From Trebonia sp963836195 (GTDB lineage Bacteria > Actinomycetota > Actinomycetes > Streptosporangiales > Streptosporangiaceae): 64,000 nucleotides of DNA. The stretch lies in NCBI GenBank assembly GCA_963836195.1, contig CAWIIX010000033.1:62001-126000 (forward strand). Direction: 5' to 3'. The position numbers and the translations under genes are program-made. Positions 43,878 to 52,484 of this stretch are shown piece after piece (within the stretch, counting starts at the first letter, position 1; each line of letters starts with the position of its first letter). Below the pieces are notes generated by a model. The model saw only the letters and a list, made by a program, of their open reading frames with translations. It was not told the origin of the DNA and made no database searches.

Positions 43878-45005
43878 GTGTCCTGGACGCCCTCCCGCCG
43901 TCAGCGGCCGAGGTCCGGATGGGCCGCCGCCGCGTACGCGGCGGTCCGCTGGCCGCGCCGCTGGTTCACCGTGCGCCGTTTGGTCTGGCTGGTCGGCATC
44001 GGGATCTGCGGTTTCGTCATCTGGGGGGCCGGCAGTCATCTCGGTCCGGGGCTGCGCGCGGCCCACGGTCAGGGCATCCCCGGGCTGTGGACGGCGCAGC
44101 AGCAGAACGGCGGCAGCTGGAGCGGCGAATTCGTCTCGTCGTCGGGAACGGTAACGCTGCCGAGTGTGTCCTACGCCGGGAGCCTGTCCGCCGTTCAGCC
44201 CGGGATGGTCGTCCCGGCCCTCGACGCCGGCGCGGGCGACGAGGTCTACCCGCTGACCGGGTCGGACAAGTGGGTCCGCGACCTGATCGGGGTCGTCGGC
44301 GGCACGCTGGCGCTGCTCGGGCTGCTCGCCCGGGGGTTCTACGTGGCCCGTCGTCGCAGGCGCGGCCCGCCCGCGGACTACCTCGATCAGGCGGTGGCCC
44401 CGGCCGACTACCTGACGCAGGCGGCGGCGCCCCGCGCCCGGATCCCGAGAAGGCGGGGGAACGCGCCGCAGTCGCGGGCGGGCAAGATCGCCCTGCTCGC
44501 GCTCGTCATCGGGATAGCAGGGTGGGCCTGCGCCCGGTTCGCCGCGCTGCTGGCCGACGTCCGGCCCTCCACCGGCTGGTACTGGTACCTCGCGCTGGCG
44601 GCCGGCATCGTGCTCGCGGTCGTCCCGCTCTGGATCCTGTCCCACGGGACCGCCTGGGCCCGCGCTGACCGCGGCCGCCGCCCCGCCCGCTGGGCCCCGT
44701 GGCTGCTGCTCGGCTACACGATCGTGATGGTCGGCGGCATCAAGTGCTACCTGTCACTCCGGTACACCCCGCCACCCAGCGGCGCCACCATAGGGCCGCC
44801 ATCGCCGCTGATCGCGATCGAGATGACCGTCCTGGCAGCGGAGACGCTCGTCTTCGCCGCGATCACGCTGCTGCTGCTCGCGGTCACGGCCGAGATCATC
44901 GCGCCCGGCCCGGTCGGGGGCTGGCTGCGGGCGCGCTTCAACGGAAAATCACCGCTGCCTCGTCATGCTCAGGGGTTCGCGAACACACCCGACCGCGACG
45001 CGTAG
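43878..45005 (+). CDS. integral membrane protein of unknown function
   Basis: A 375-residue protein with a basic N-terminus, about six hydrophobic segments (near residues 35-52, 138-158, 200-220, 235-258, 275-292 and 312-340), and an external stretch of about 80 residues after the first span (GIPGLWTAQQQNGGSWSGEF) that is probably a small folded domain. The cytoplasmic part has two similar DYL(D/T)QA(V/A)APA segments. No family was recognised. The GTG start is used. Its end overlaps the convergent amidohydrolase gene by 37 bases. Confidence 0.7.
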   Translation: MSWTPSRRQRPRSGWAAAAYAAVRWPRRWFTVRRLVWLVGIGICGFVIWGAGSHLGPGLRAAHGQGIPGLWTAQQQNGGSWSGEFVSSSGTVTLPSVSYAGSLSAVQPGMVVPALDAGAGDEVYPLTGSDKWVRDLIGVVGGTLALLGLLARGFYVARRRRRGPPADYLDQAVAPADYLTQAAAPRARIPRRRGNAPQSRAGKIALLALVIGIAGWACARFAALLADVRPSTGWYWYLALAAGIVLAVVPLWILSHGTAWARADRGRRPARWAPWLLLGYTIVMVGGIKCYLSLRYTPPPSGATIGPPSPLIAIEMTVLAAETLVFAAITLLLLAVTAEIIAPGPVGGWLRARFNGKSPLPRHAQGFANTPDRDA

Positions 45006-46280
45006 TCGTACCGGTAGACCTCGCGGCCGCGCACGTACGCCACCTCGGCTCGTGACATCACGTCGAACGGGTCGCCGGACCAGATGACGAGGTCGGCGTC
45101 CTTCCCCGGAACGAGCGATCCGATCCGGTCGGACACCCGCATGATCGTGGCCGGGTTGATCGTCACCGCGCGCAGCGCCGCGTCCCGGTCCATGCCCTCC
45201 TTCACCGCCAGCGCCGCCTGCAGGATGAGCAGGTGCACGGGGACGACCGGATGGTCGGTCGCGATCGCGACCGTGATCCCGGCGGCGGCCAGCACGCCCG
45301 GGTTGGCCAGCGTGCGGTTCCGCAGCTCGACCTTGGACCGCGCGGTGATCAGCGGGCCGGTTACGACCGGCACCCCGGCCGCGGCGATCTTGTCGACGAT
45401 CAGGTATCCCTCGGTGCAGTGGTCGAGGACCAGGTCGTAGCCGAACTCGGCCGCGAGCCGCAGCGCGGTGGCGATGTCGTCGGCGCGGTGGCAGTGCTGC
45501 CGCCACGGGATCTCCCGACGGAGCACGCGGGCCAGCGCCTCGAGTTTCAGGTCGCGGGCCCCACCGCTTCTGTCCGCGGGCGTTTGGGCGGGTGATCCCC
45601 CGGGGCCAGCAGGCGCCCCGGTCCGTTCGGTCGAAGGGTCTGAGAGCCTTTGATCTTCTTCTTTCGCCACGTACGCGGCCGCGTCCGACCAGCGCCGACC
45701 TGATCGCGGCGGCGGTGCCGAGGCGGCTGGACGGGTTGACCCGCCGCTCGCCGACCACGCGCTTGGGGTTCTCGCCGAGCGCGGACTTCATCCCGGCCGG
45801 GGAGCGGAGCACCATGTCGTCCACGGTCAGCCCCCAGCAGCGGACCGCCACCGTCTGACCGCCGATCGGGTTGCCGGAGCCGGGGGTGATGCCCGCCGCC
45901 AGCACCCCGCCCGCCAGCGCGTCGCGGAACCCCTCGTCGGCCGGGTTGATCGCGTCGAGCACCCGCACGTGGGCCTGGACCGGGCCGGTGAGCTCGTTGG
46001 TGTCGTGGCCCGCCCAGCCCTCGCCCTCCTCGCGCGCCCCGAGGTGGGTGTGCGCGTCGATGAGGCCCGGCAGCACCCACTTGCCGGTCGCGTCCACCCG
46101 GGCGGCGCCGGGAGGCGGGGTGAAGTCCGGCCCGGCCACCGCGGTGATCTTCCCGTCGGTGATCAGGACCGTGCCGCCCTCGATCGGCGAGCCCTCGACG
46201 GGAACAACGAAGCCGCCTGTGATCGCGATGCTGTTGCGCACTATCCGTCCCCGCTCGCCTTCGGAACCTGGAGCCCGCAT
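44969..46280 (-). CDS. imidazolonepropionase-like amidohydrolase, frameshifted
   Basis: An amidohydrolase of about 436 residues. The N-terminal frame has the composite beta domain and first metal site (GKWVLPGLIDAHTHLGAREE). Near 45686 one extra base shifts the frame. The C-terminal frame continues YVAKEEDQRLSDP, then IPWRQHCHRADDIATALRLA with the next His ligands, VAIATDHPVV with the Asp, and SLVPGKDADLVIWSGDPFDV. The ATG shares its A with the stop of the NhaA gene (TGATG), so the two are translationally coupled. Substrate unknown; relatives hydrolyse cyclic amides or dipeptides. Confidence 0.82.
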
Positions 46281-48190
46281 CACCGGGCGCCGAGAACGGC
46301 CCGGCCCTTGGCCGTGTGCACCGCCTCCTGCAGCGCCGCCAGGTCGAACGCGCCGTAGTACCGGTTCCCGTTGATGAAGAACGTCGGCGTGCCCGAGACC
46401 GACGCCAGGTCGGCCGAGTCGACGTCCTCCGCGACCCGGTAGGCGCCCGTGTGCTTGCGCAGGTCGGCCGAGAACTTCTCGGTGTCGAGGCCCAGGTCGC
46501 CCGCGTAGCCGACCAGATCCATGAACGTCAGCGCGCCCTGGTGGTCCATCAGCATGTCGTGCATCTCCCAGAACTTGCCCTGCCGGTCCGCCGCCTCGGC
46601 GCCCTCGGCGGCGAGCTGGGCGTGCGGGTGGACCTCGGTCAGCGGCAGGTGCCTGAACACGAACCGCAGCTCGCCGGACTGCCGCACCAGCTCGCGGACG
46701 GCGGGCTCGGCCTGCCCGCAGTACGGGCACTCGAAGTCGCCGTACTCGACCAGCGTGATCAGCGCGTCCTTCTTCGGGCCGCGGATGTGGTCGCGTTCCG
46801 GATCCACCGGCACCGCCAGGTCGGTGACGGTCATCGAGGTGCCGAGCAGCGCCCGCAGCCGGGTGCGGGGCGAGAGCTTGTCCAGTCCGTGGAAGACCAC
46901 CCAGGTGAGCCCGGTCGCGAGGATGACGCCGGACAGGATGCCGAGCTTGGCCTCGTCGAGCACGGTGCCGGTGAACGCGAGCGAGGCGATCAGCAGCGAG
47001 ACCGTGAACCCGATGCCCGCCACCGCGCCCACCCCGACGACCGCGCCCCAGCCGATCGGGGGGGTGAGCCGGCCCCGGGTCACCTTGCTCACCAGCCACG
47101 CGGTGCCGGCCGTGCCGACCGGCTTGCCGGCCACGTAGCCGATCATGATGCCGAGCGTGGCGGGCGAGGTGTAGGCGTGCGCCAGGAACGACATGCTGAT
47201 CTTGATGTCCGCGTTCGCCAGCGCGAACAGCGGCACGATCAGGTAGCTCGTCCACCAGTGGTAACGCTCCTGGAGTCGCTCGTTGGGCGAGATCGAGCTC
47301 CGCACCACCACCTGGGCCTCGGCCGCCAGCCGCGCCGTCGGCTGCTCGCGGAACGCGCGGAACGTGTCCGTGGCCTGCTCGAGGTCCTCCCGCGCGGCCG
47401 GGTAAGCGCAGGTCAGCAGGCCGACCACCAGCCCGCCGACGATCGGGTCGACCCCCGACTGCCAGAACGCGACCCAGGTCGCGAGCCCGAGCACCAGGTA
47501 GGCCGGGCCGTTCCGGAACCCGCGCCTGGTGAGCACCCCGTAGACGACGAGCAGCGCGACGCCGATCAGCAGCGCCAGCCAGCGCACATGGCTGCTGTAG
47601 AAGATCGCGATGATCGCGAGCCCGGCTAGGTCGTCGACGACGGAGAAGGTCAGCAGGTAGGTCCGCACCCGGTCGGGCAGCCGCTTGCCGCCGACCAGGG
47701 CCAGCGCGCCGAGCGCGAACGCGGTGTCGGTCGACGCCGCCGCCCCCCAGCCGTGCGCGGTGCCGCGGCCGACGTTGAGCGCGAGGTAGATCGCGATCGG
47801 CACCAGCATGCCGCCGAGGCCGGCCAGGAACGGCAGCGCCACCCGGCTGCGCACCCGCAGCTCGCCCATGTCGAACTCGCGCCGCGCCTCCAGCCCGACG
47901 ACAAGGAAGAACAGCGCCATCAGCCCGGAGTTGACGAACTGCCGCAGGTCCAGGTCCATCCCGTGGCCGGCCACCCGCACCGTCAGCATGGTCGACCACA
48001 GGCTCTCGTAGCTTCCGCCCGCCAGGTTGCTCCAGAGCAGCGCCACCACGGTCGCGCCCGCCAGCAGGGCGGCCGAACCGGTCTCGGTCCGCAGGAACTG
48101 GCGGAGCGGGGTCTTCCCGCTCGTCGACCACGCGGTGGAGGTAGCGGCAGCGACGGGTGTCGCGGGGCTGGCCTGTTGAGACTCGGTCAT
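46280..48190 (-). CDS. nhaA: Na+/H+ antiporter NhaA fused to a thioredoxin/DsbA-like domain
   Basis: A 636-residue fusion. Residues 1 to about 445 are NhaA, which exchanges sodium for protons across the membrane: LMALFFLVVGLEARREFDMG, STDTAFALGALALVGGKRLP and FSVVDDLAGLAIIAIFYSSH with the conserved Asp pair. Residues of about 460-630 form a DsbA-like thioredoxin fold with active site FECPYCGQ near residue 487 and the cis-Pro segment SVSGTPTFFING. NhaA-thioredoxin fusions occur in other actinobacteria. The redox domain probably lies in the cytoplasm or at the membrane face. Confidence 0.94.
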   Translation of the reverse strand: MTESQQASPATPVAAATSTAWSTSGKTPLRQFLRTETGSAALLAGATVVALLWSNLAGGSYESLWSTMLTVRVAGHGMDLDLRQFVNSGLMALFFLVVGLEARREFDMGELRVRSRVALPFLAGLGGMLVPIAIYLALNVGRGTAHGWGAAASTDTAFALGALALVGGKRLPDRVRTYLLTFSVVDDLAGLAIIAIFYSSHVRWLALLIGVALLVVYGVLTRRGFRNGPAYLVLGLATWVAFWQSGVDPIVGGLVVGLLTCAYPAAREDLEQATDTFRAFREQPTARLAAEAQVVVRSSISPNERLQERYHWWTSYLIVPLFALANADIKISMSFLAHAYTSPATLGIMIGYVAGKPVGTAGTAWLVSKVTRGRLTPPIGWGAVVGVGAVAGIGFTVSLLIASLAFTGTVLDEAKLGILSGVILATGLTWVVFHGLDKLSPRTRLRALLGTSMTVTDLAVPVDPERDHIRGPKKDALITLVEYGDFECPYCGQAEPAVRELVRQSGELRFVFRHLPLTEVHPHAQLAAEGAEAADRQGKFWEMHDMLMDHQGALTFMDLVGYAGDLGLDTEKFSADLRKHTGAYRVAEDVDSADLASVSGTPTFFINGNRYYGAFDLAALQEAVHTAKGRAVLGAR

Positions 48191-48273
48191 ACCTCTATTG
48201 TCGGGGGTGGCTGGATTCGGCTGGACCGGGCGGGCCTCGTGCGACCGCGGTCGGCTCGCCCTAGTATCGCCCC

Positions 48274-49363
48274 ATGGGTCACGATCAGCCGGCTGCGCCC
48301 GACGCTCGCGTCGCTGCCGCCGCCGCCCACTGGGGCAACCGATTCACCTCCAACGGCACCGACTACGGTGACTTCACCGCCACCCTGGCCAGGATCGGCC
48401 GCTGGGACGACTGGTGCCGCGAATGGGGCGTCACCGCCAGCCACTACGAGCAGTTGGCCGCAGGTGGCCGAGGCCGTCGGCCACCAGGAGACGGCCAACG
48501 GCGCCTGGCGGCGGGCCTCCCTCGCCTGGCACTGGGGCAAGTTCGTCTTCGTGGACGACCTCGCGCAGCAGCGCGCCGCCCACGAGCGCGCCGTCGCCTG
48601 CTATCGCCGGGCCGCCGCCGGGCTGACCCCGCCCGCGGAGCTCGTCCGCATCCCCTACAAGTCCACCCAGCTGGCCGCCTACCTGCGCGTTCCCGCCGCC
48701 CCGGGCCGCTCGGCGGCCCCGCCGGTGGTGATCATGGTCCCCGGCCTCGACTCGACCAAGGAGGAGCTCCAGGCCACGGCCGAGTACCTGCTCGCCCGGG
48801 GGATGGCCACGCTCGCGATCGACGGCCCGGGCCAGGGCGAGGCCGAATACGAGCTCCGCATCGAGCCGGCCTACGAGAAGGTCGCCACCGCCGTCGTCGA
48901 CTACCTGGCCAGCCGGGCCGACGTCGACGGCGGTAACGTCGGGCTGTTCGGCATCAGCCTCGGCGGCTACTACGCCGCCCGCGCCGCCGCCCGCGAGAAA
49001 CGGCTCCGGGCGGTCGTCGACCTGGCCGGACCGTACCGCTTCGACCTGGACTGGGACGAGCTGCCCGAGCAGACGAGGGCCACCTTCCGGGTCCGCTCCG
49101 GCGCCGCCAGCGACGACGAGGCGCGGGCGAAGGCCGGGACGCTCACCCTGGAGGAGGCGGCCGCCGAGATCACCACCCCGCTGCTCATCCTCGGCGGCGG
49201 CCGCGACCGGATCACCCCCGCCTACCACCAGGAGCGGCTGGCCAGCGAGGTCGCCTCGGCCGAGCTGCTGATGTACCCGGACGGCAGCCACGGCGTCACC
49301 AACCGCGCCTTCGAGTCCCGCTCCCGGCTGGCCGACTGGCTCGCCGACCGGCTGCTCGGATAG
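48274..49363 (+). CDS. alpha/beta hydrolase (DUF1100/pseudooxynicotine hydrolase-like), frameshifted
   Basis: A hydrolase of about 362 residues with an N-terminal helical cap (WGNRFTSNGTDYGDF...) and a catalytic domain. After HYEQLAA one extra base near 48463 shifts the frame to VAEAVGHQETANGAWRRASL. The rest is intact: VVIMVPGLDSTKEELQATAE, nucleophile elbow LFGISLGGYYAARAA, acid and His in GGRDRITP and YPDGSHGVTNRA. The long helical N-terminus and the PGLDSTKEE block are typical of 2,6-dihydroxypseudooxynicotine hydrolase-like proteins. It is convergent with the protease gene across a strong hairpin. Confidence 0.82.
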
Positions 49364-49377
49364 ACGGGCAGGCAGAC

Positions 49378-49425
49378 AGCGAGGCGGGGTGCAGATGTCG
49401 GATTCTGCTTGCACCCCGCCTCGCT
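49378..49425. terminator. bidirectional hairpin terminator
   Basis: AGCGAGGCGGGGTGCA (49378-49393) pairs perfectly with TGCACCCCGCCTCGCT (49410-49425) around a 16-base loop. It lies between the stops of two convergent genes. No T run follows on either strand, as is common for high-GC actinobacterial terminators. Confidence 0.7.
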
Positions 49426-49471
49426 ATGCGCCGCCTCGCCTCGCGTTGCGGCCGCGATGCCTGCGCCGGGA

Positions 49472-50755
49472 TCAGGCCGAGGGGCCGGTGCCCAGCGTCA
49501 GCGTGGTCGTGTGCGACTGACCGGAGGTGTCGGTCCAGGTAACGGTCACCTTGTTACCCGGGTGGAGCGGGATCAGCGCCTGGGAGATCTGGGTGCCGGT
49601 GGTCACCGCCGTGCCGTTGAGCGCGGTGATCACGTCGCCTTCGGTCAGGCCGGCCGCGGCGGCCGGGGTACCCGGCTGGGCGCCCGCGAGCTCAACGCCG
49701 GAGGACTGCCCGGTCGGGCCGGCGATCGCCACCCCCATGAACGCGGTCGCGCCGATGTGGACGGTGGACGACCCGTCGCCCGACTCGATCTGCTTGGCGA
49801 CGGACAGCGCGGTGTCGATCGGGATCGCGTAGCCCTGGGTGGTGGTCCCGTTCCCGGACGATGACGAGCCGGAGGCACCCGAGGAGCCCGAGGAACCGGA
49901 AGATCCGGAGCCCCCGAAGCCGCCGCCGGAACCCCCGGAGCCGCCCGAGGAGCCCCCGAAGCCGCCGTTCCCCGCGCCGCCGAACGTGTAGTTGGTCGAC
50001 GCGGCGGTGTCCATGCCGACGACCTGGCCGTGCGAGTTGACCAGCGGCCCGCCCGAGTCGCCGGGCTGGATTCCCGCATTGGTCTCGATCAAACCAGTCA
50101 GCTGCTCAGAGGTTCCTGAGGATTCGTCCGAGGCGGTGATCGACTGGTTGAGCGCGGTCACCGACCCCGTCGCGACCGACGGGGTGCCGTCGAGGCCTTC
50201 GGCGTTGCCCAGCGCCACCACCGAGTTGCCCACCCCGACGGTGCTCGAATCGCCCAGGTTGGCCGTGGTCAGGCCGGACGCCCCGGTCAGCTGCAGGACC
50301 GCGACGTCCTTGGACTCGTCGTAGCCGACGACGGTCGCCTTGTAGGTCTTGCCGTTGCCGATGTCGGTCACCGACACCGAGGTGGCGCCGTTGATCACGT
50401 GGTTGTTGGTGAGGATCTCACCGCCCGCGGTCAGCACGATGCCGGTGCCCTTGGCGGTGGCCTGCTGGTAGCCGAGGGTTGAGGTCACGTCGACCAGGCC
50501 GGGGTCAATCTTGCTGGCGATCTGGGAGGTCGACAGCCCCGACGTGGAGGTCGCCGCCGCCCCGGCCCCCGTGCTTGACCCGCCTGTCAGCCCGACCGCT
50601 GCGCCGGCCCCGAGCGCGGCCGCGACCACGGCCGTCGCGGTCAGGCCGAGCGCGTGTCTGGCCCGGTGCCGCCGCGGCGGCTCCGGCACCGGGTACGCGC
50701 CGCCCGGGCCGTAGGAGTACTGGCCGTGCGGGTACTGTCCGAAAGGCTCACTCAT
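49472..50755 (-). CDS. HtrA/DegP-like membrane-anchored serine protease with PDZ domain
   Basis: A protein of 427 residues. A short Gly/Tyr/Pro-rich cytoplasmic tail precedes one transmembrane segment (about residues 36-58). The trypsin-like domain has His near 118 (EILTNNHVIN), Asp near 150 (ESKDVAVLQL) and Ser near 233 (GIQPGDSGGPL). A Gly/Ser-rich insertion follows (about 260-300). A C-terminal PDZ domain (AGLTEGDVITALNG) occupies about 330-425. Such proteases handle misfolded proteins outside the membrane. The ATG beginning MSEPFGQYPH is chosen over a longer reading. The 356-bp gap upstream holds its probable promoter and no gene. Confidence 0.93.
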   Translation of the reverse strand: MSEPFGQYPHGQYSYGPGGAYPVPEPPRRHRARHALGLTATAVVAAALGAGAAVGLTGGSSTGAGAAATSTSGLSTSQIASKIDPGLVDVTSTLGYQQATAKGTGIVLTAGGEILTNNHVINGATSVSVTDIGNGKTYKATVVGYDESKDVAVLQLTGASGLTTANLGDSSTVGVGNSVVALGNAEGLDGTPSVATGSVTALNQSITASDESSGTSEQLTGLIETNAGIQPGDSGGPLVNSHGQVVGMDTAASTNYTFGGAGNGGFGGSSGGSGGSGGGFGGSGSSGSSGSSGASGSSSSGNGTTTQGYAIPIDTALSVAKQIESGDGSSTVHIGATAFMGVAIAGPTGQSSGVELAGAQPGTPAAAAGLTEGDVITALNGTAVTTGTQISQALIPLHPGNKVTVTWTDTSGQSHTTTLTLGTGPSA

Positions 50756-51036
50756 TGGTACTGCCACCCCGAATCCTGTTCGTGGCTGCTGCTCACTGGT
50801 TACAGGTAACAGAATCGCCCGCCAACCTGGGCGCACCCCGAAGGGACCATCAGTCCAACCTACTGGTTACCTGAGCGTTATCTCAGGACCCGAAGGCGAG
50901 GGGCGCGCCCGGTTCTCCGCCGTATCCGCTCATAACCAGCGCTCGGACCCCCGGACCCCATTCCGCGCGCCCGGTTCGTTCGTGATAACAGCAACAAGCA
51001 AGATCAAAAGCTAGGTTTTCCCGAACGGACCCGGCC

Positions 51037-51077
51037 GACTCCCCGTCGCTCCATCGCGTCTGGCGCGACGGGGAGTC
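51037..51077 (-). terminator. hairpin terminator after permease gene
   Basis: GACTCCCCGTCGC (51037-51049) pairs perfectly with GCGACGGGGAGTC (51065-51077) around a 15-base loop. Outer CCGGCC/GGCCGG bases extend the stem past a 3-base bulge. It begins 34 bases beyond the stop of the minus-strand permease gene, with no immediate T tract. The rest of 50756-51111 holds no gene. Confidence 0.6.
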
Positions 51078-51111
51078 GTCGGCCGGGGCCGGCGTCCGCC
51101 CGGTCCCCCCG

Positions 51112-52239
51112 CTACAGCAGCGCGGCCGGCTTCTCGGCGTCGTCCCGCAGGTGCTCGTCGAGCTCCCGCCCGCCGCGGGACAGCGCGAACAGGACCGCCC
51201 CGACGATGAACACGACGACCATGACGACCAGCGTGATCCAGTCGAGGTTGAACAGCGCCCCGCGCGGGCTCGACAGGCCGGTCGGCGCGACCATGTCGAT
51301 GAACATCACCAGCAGGTACAGCCCGGCCACGATGATGACCGGCCACCCCCAGCGGCCGAGGGTGAACTTGCCCTCCGGCTTCCAGCCGCGCGCCCGCGCG
51401 ATCCCGGCCCCGATCACCGTCAGCAGGAACGACAGGTAGATGCCGCTGGTGCCGAACGAGATCAGCGAGGTGAGCACGTTGACGTTGCCCGGGTAGGTGA
51501 ACCACAGGATCTGCACGTTGTGCGACGGCGTCGCGAACTCGAACAGCACGAACAGCGCGGTGATCACCGCGCCCGCCAGCAGCGCGTTGACCGGCGTCTT
51601 GAACCGCGGGTGGACCTTGGCGATGCTCTTGGCGGCCGGCAGCGCGCCGTCGCGGGCGTAGGAGAACATCAGCCGGCTGCCCGCCCCCTGGACCGAGGAG
51701 CCGCAGGAGAAGAACGCGAAGATCAGCAGCAGCAGCGCCACGTCCTGCAGCCAGGCCGGCAGCTGGGCCAGGATGTACGGCACGCCCGCGCCCACTTGCT
51801 CGACCGCGGCGATGCCGCCCTTGGTCGGGATCGACAGCAGCAGCGCGGCGATGATGATGAACGACGCGACCCCGCCCCAGATCAGCGCGTGCCGCATCGC
51901 CCGCGGCACCTGCCGGCCGGCGTCCTTGGTCTCCTCGGAGATGTCGCCCGCCGACTCGAACCCGTAGAAGATGTAGACCGGCGCCAGCACCGCGATCATC
52001 AGCGCGCCGAATTCCGAGCCGCTGAAGTTGAGCCCGAGCGCGTTGGTCTTCACGTTCTGCGCACCCTGGGTGGTGAACAGGTAGCCGACGCCGTGGTGGA
52101 ACCCGTGGATGGCGAGCACGATCGCCAGGCCGAGGGTGCCGAGGATCTCGACGTACACGCCGAACCGGGCGATCAGGCCCATGACGTTGGCGCCGGTGAT
52201 GTTCAGGGTGGACTGGATGGTGAGCAGCACCAGCACCAC
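51112..52239 (-). CDS. APC-family amino acid permease, 5'-truncated
   Basis: The 375-residue frame has about nine membrane segments and the APC-family block VYIFYGFESAGDISEETKDA, plus FAFFSCGSSVQGAGSRLMFS. Family members have about 480-520 residues and start with three further spans. Here homologous-looking sequence can be read back to about 52272 (FNPSSHVTILI) and then changes abruptly to AT-richer DNA with no start or membrane-like sequence. The conserved N-terminal substrate-site region is missing, so the gene is probably non-functional and truncated by a deletion or rearrangement. Confidence 0.8.
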   Translation of the reverse strand: MVLVLLTIQSTLNITGANVMGLIARFGVYVEILGTLGLAIVLAIHGFHHGVGYLFTTQGAQNVKTNALGLNFSGSEFGALMIAVLAPVYIFYGFESAGDISEETKDAGRQVPRAMRHALIWGGVASFIIIAALLLSIPTKGGIAAVEQVGAGVPYILAQLPAWLQDVALLLLIFAFFSCGSSVQGAGSRLMFSYARDGALPAAKSIAKVHPRFKTPVNALLAGAVITALFVLFEFATPSHNVQILWFTYPGNVNVLTSLISFGTSGIYLSFLLTVIGAGIARARGWKPEGKFTLGRWGWPVIIVAGLYLLVMFIDMVAPTGLSSPRGALFNLDWITLVVMVVVFIVGAVLFALSRGGRELDEHLRDDAEKPAALL

Positions 52240-52337
52240 GATCAGGATCGTGACGTGACTGCTCGGGTTGAAACATCGTGCACTTATGTGGCGCTTGTGC
52301 CAAGAGCGCGCCGACTGAGGTCAACATCTCAATTTGC

Positions 52338-52362
52338 ACATCTAAAATCTGATGTTAGATGT
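52338..52362. promoter_or_regulatory. AT-rich inverted repeat at truncation junction
   Basis: ACATCTAA (52338-52345) and TTAGATGT (52355-52362) form a perfect 8-bp inverted repeat with a 9-base spacer. It lies in about 140 AT-rich bases between the truncated permease and the DUF885 gene. It could be an operator for the latter or part of an inserted fragment. Confidence 0.4.
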
Positions 52363-52484
52363 TTTACGCGAAGATCCCTTTGCGATAAAGGTTGCGCTCC
52401 GTCCGGCTGCGCTCCGTAAAGTTGTCCGGAACGGATGCGTGGCGGCTCGTATACGAACAATTACCCCCTTTCGCTGAGGAGCGT

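Noticed and set aside
44949..48131. 1060-codon minus-strand open frame
   Set aside because: Most of it reads NhaA in the wrong frame (Arg/Ala/Gly-rich). Only its middle part coincides with the real N-terminal frame of the amidohydrolase, which I annotated separately.
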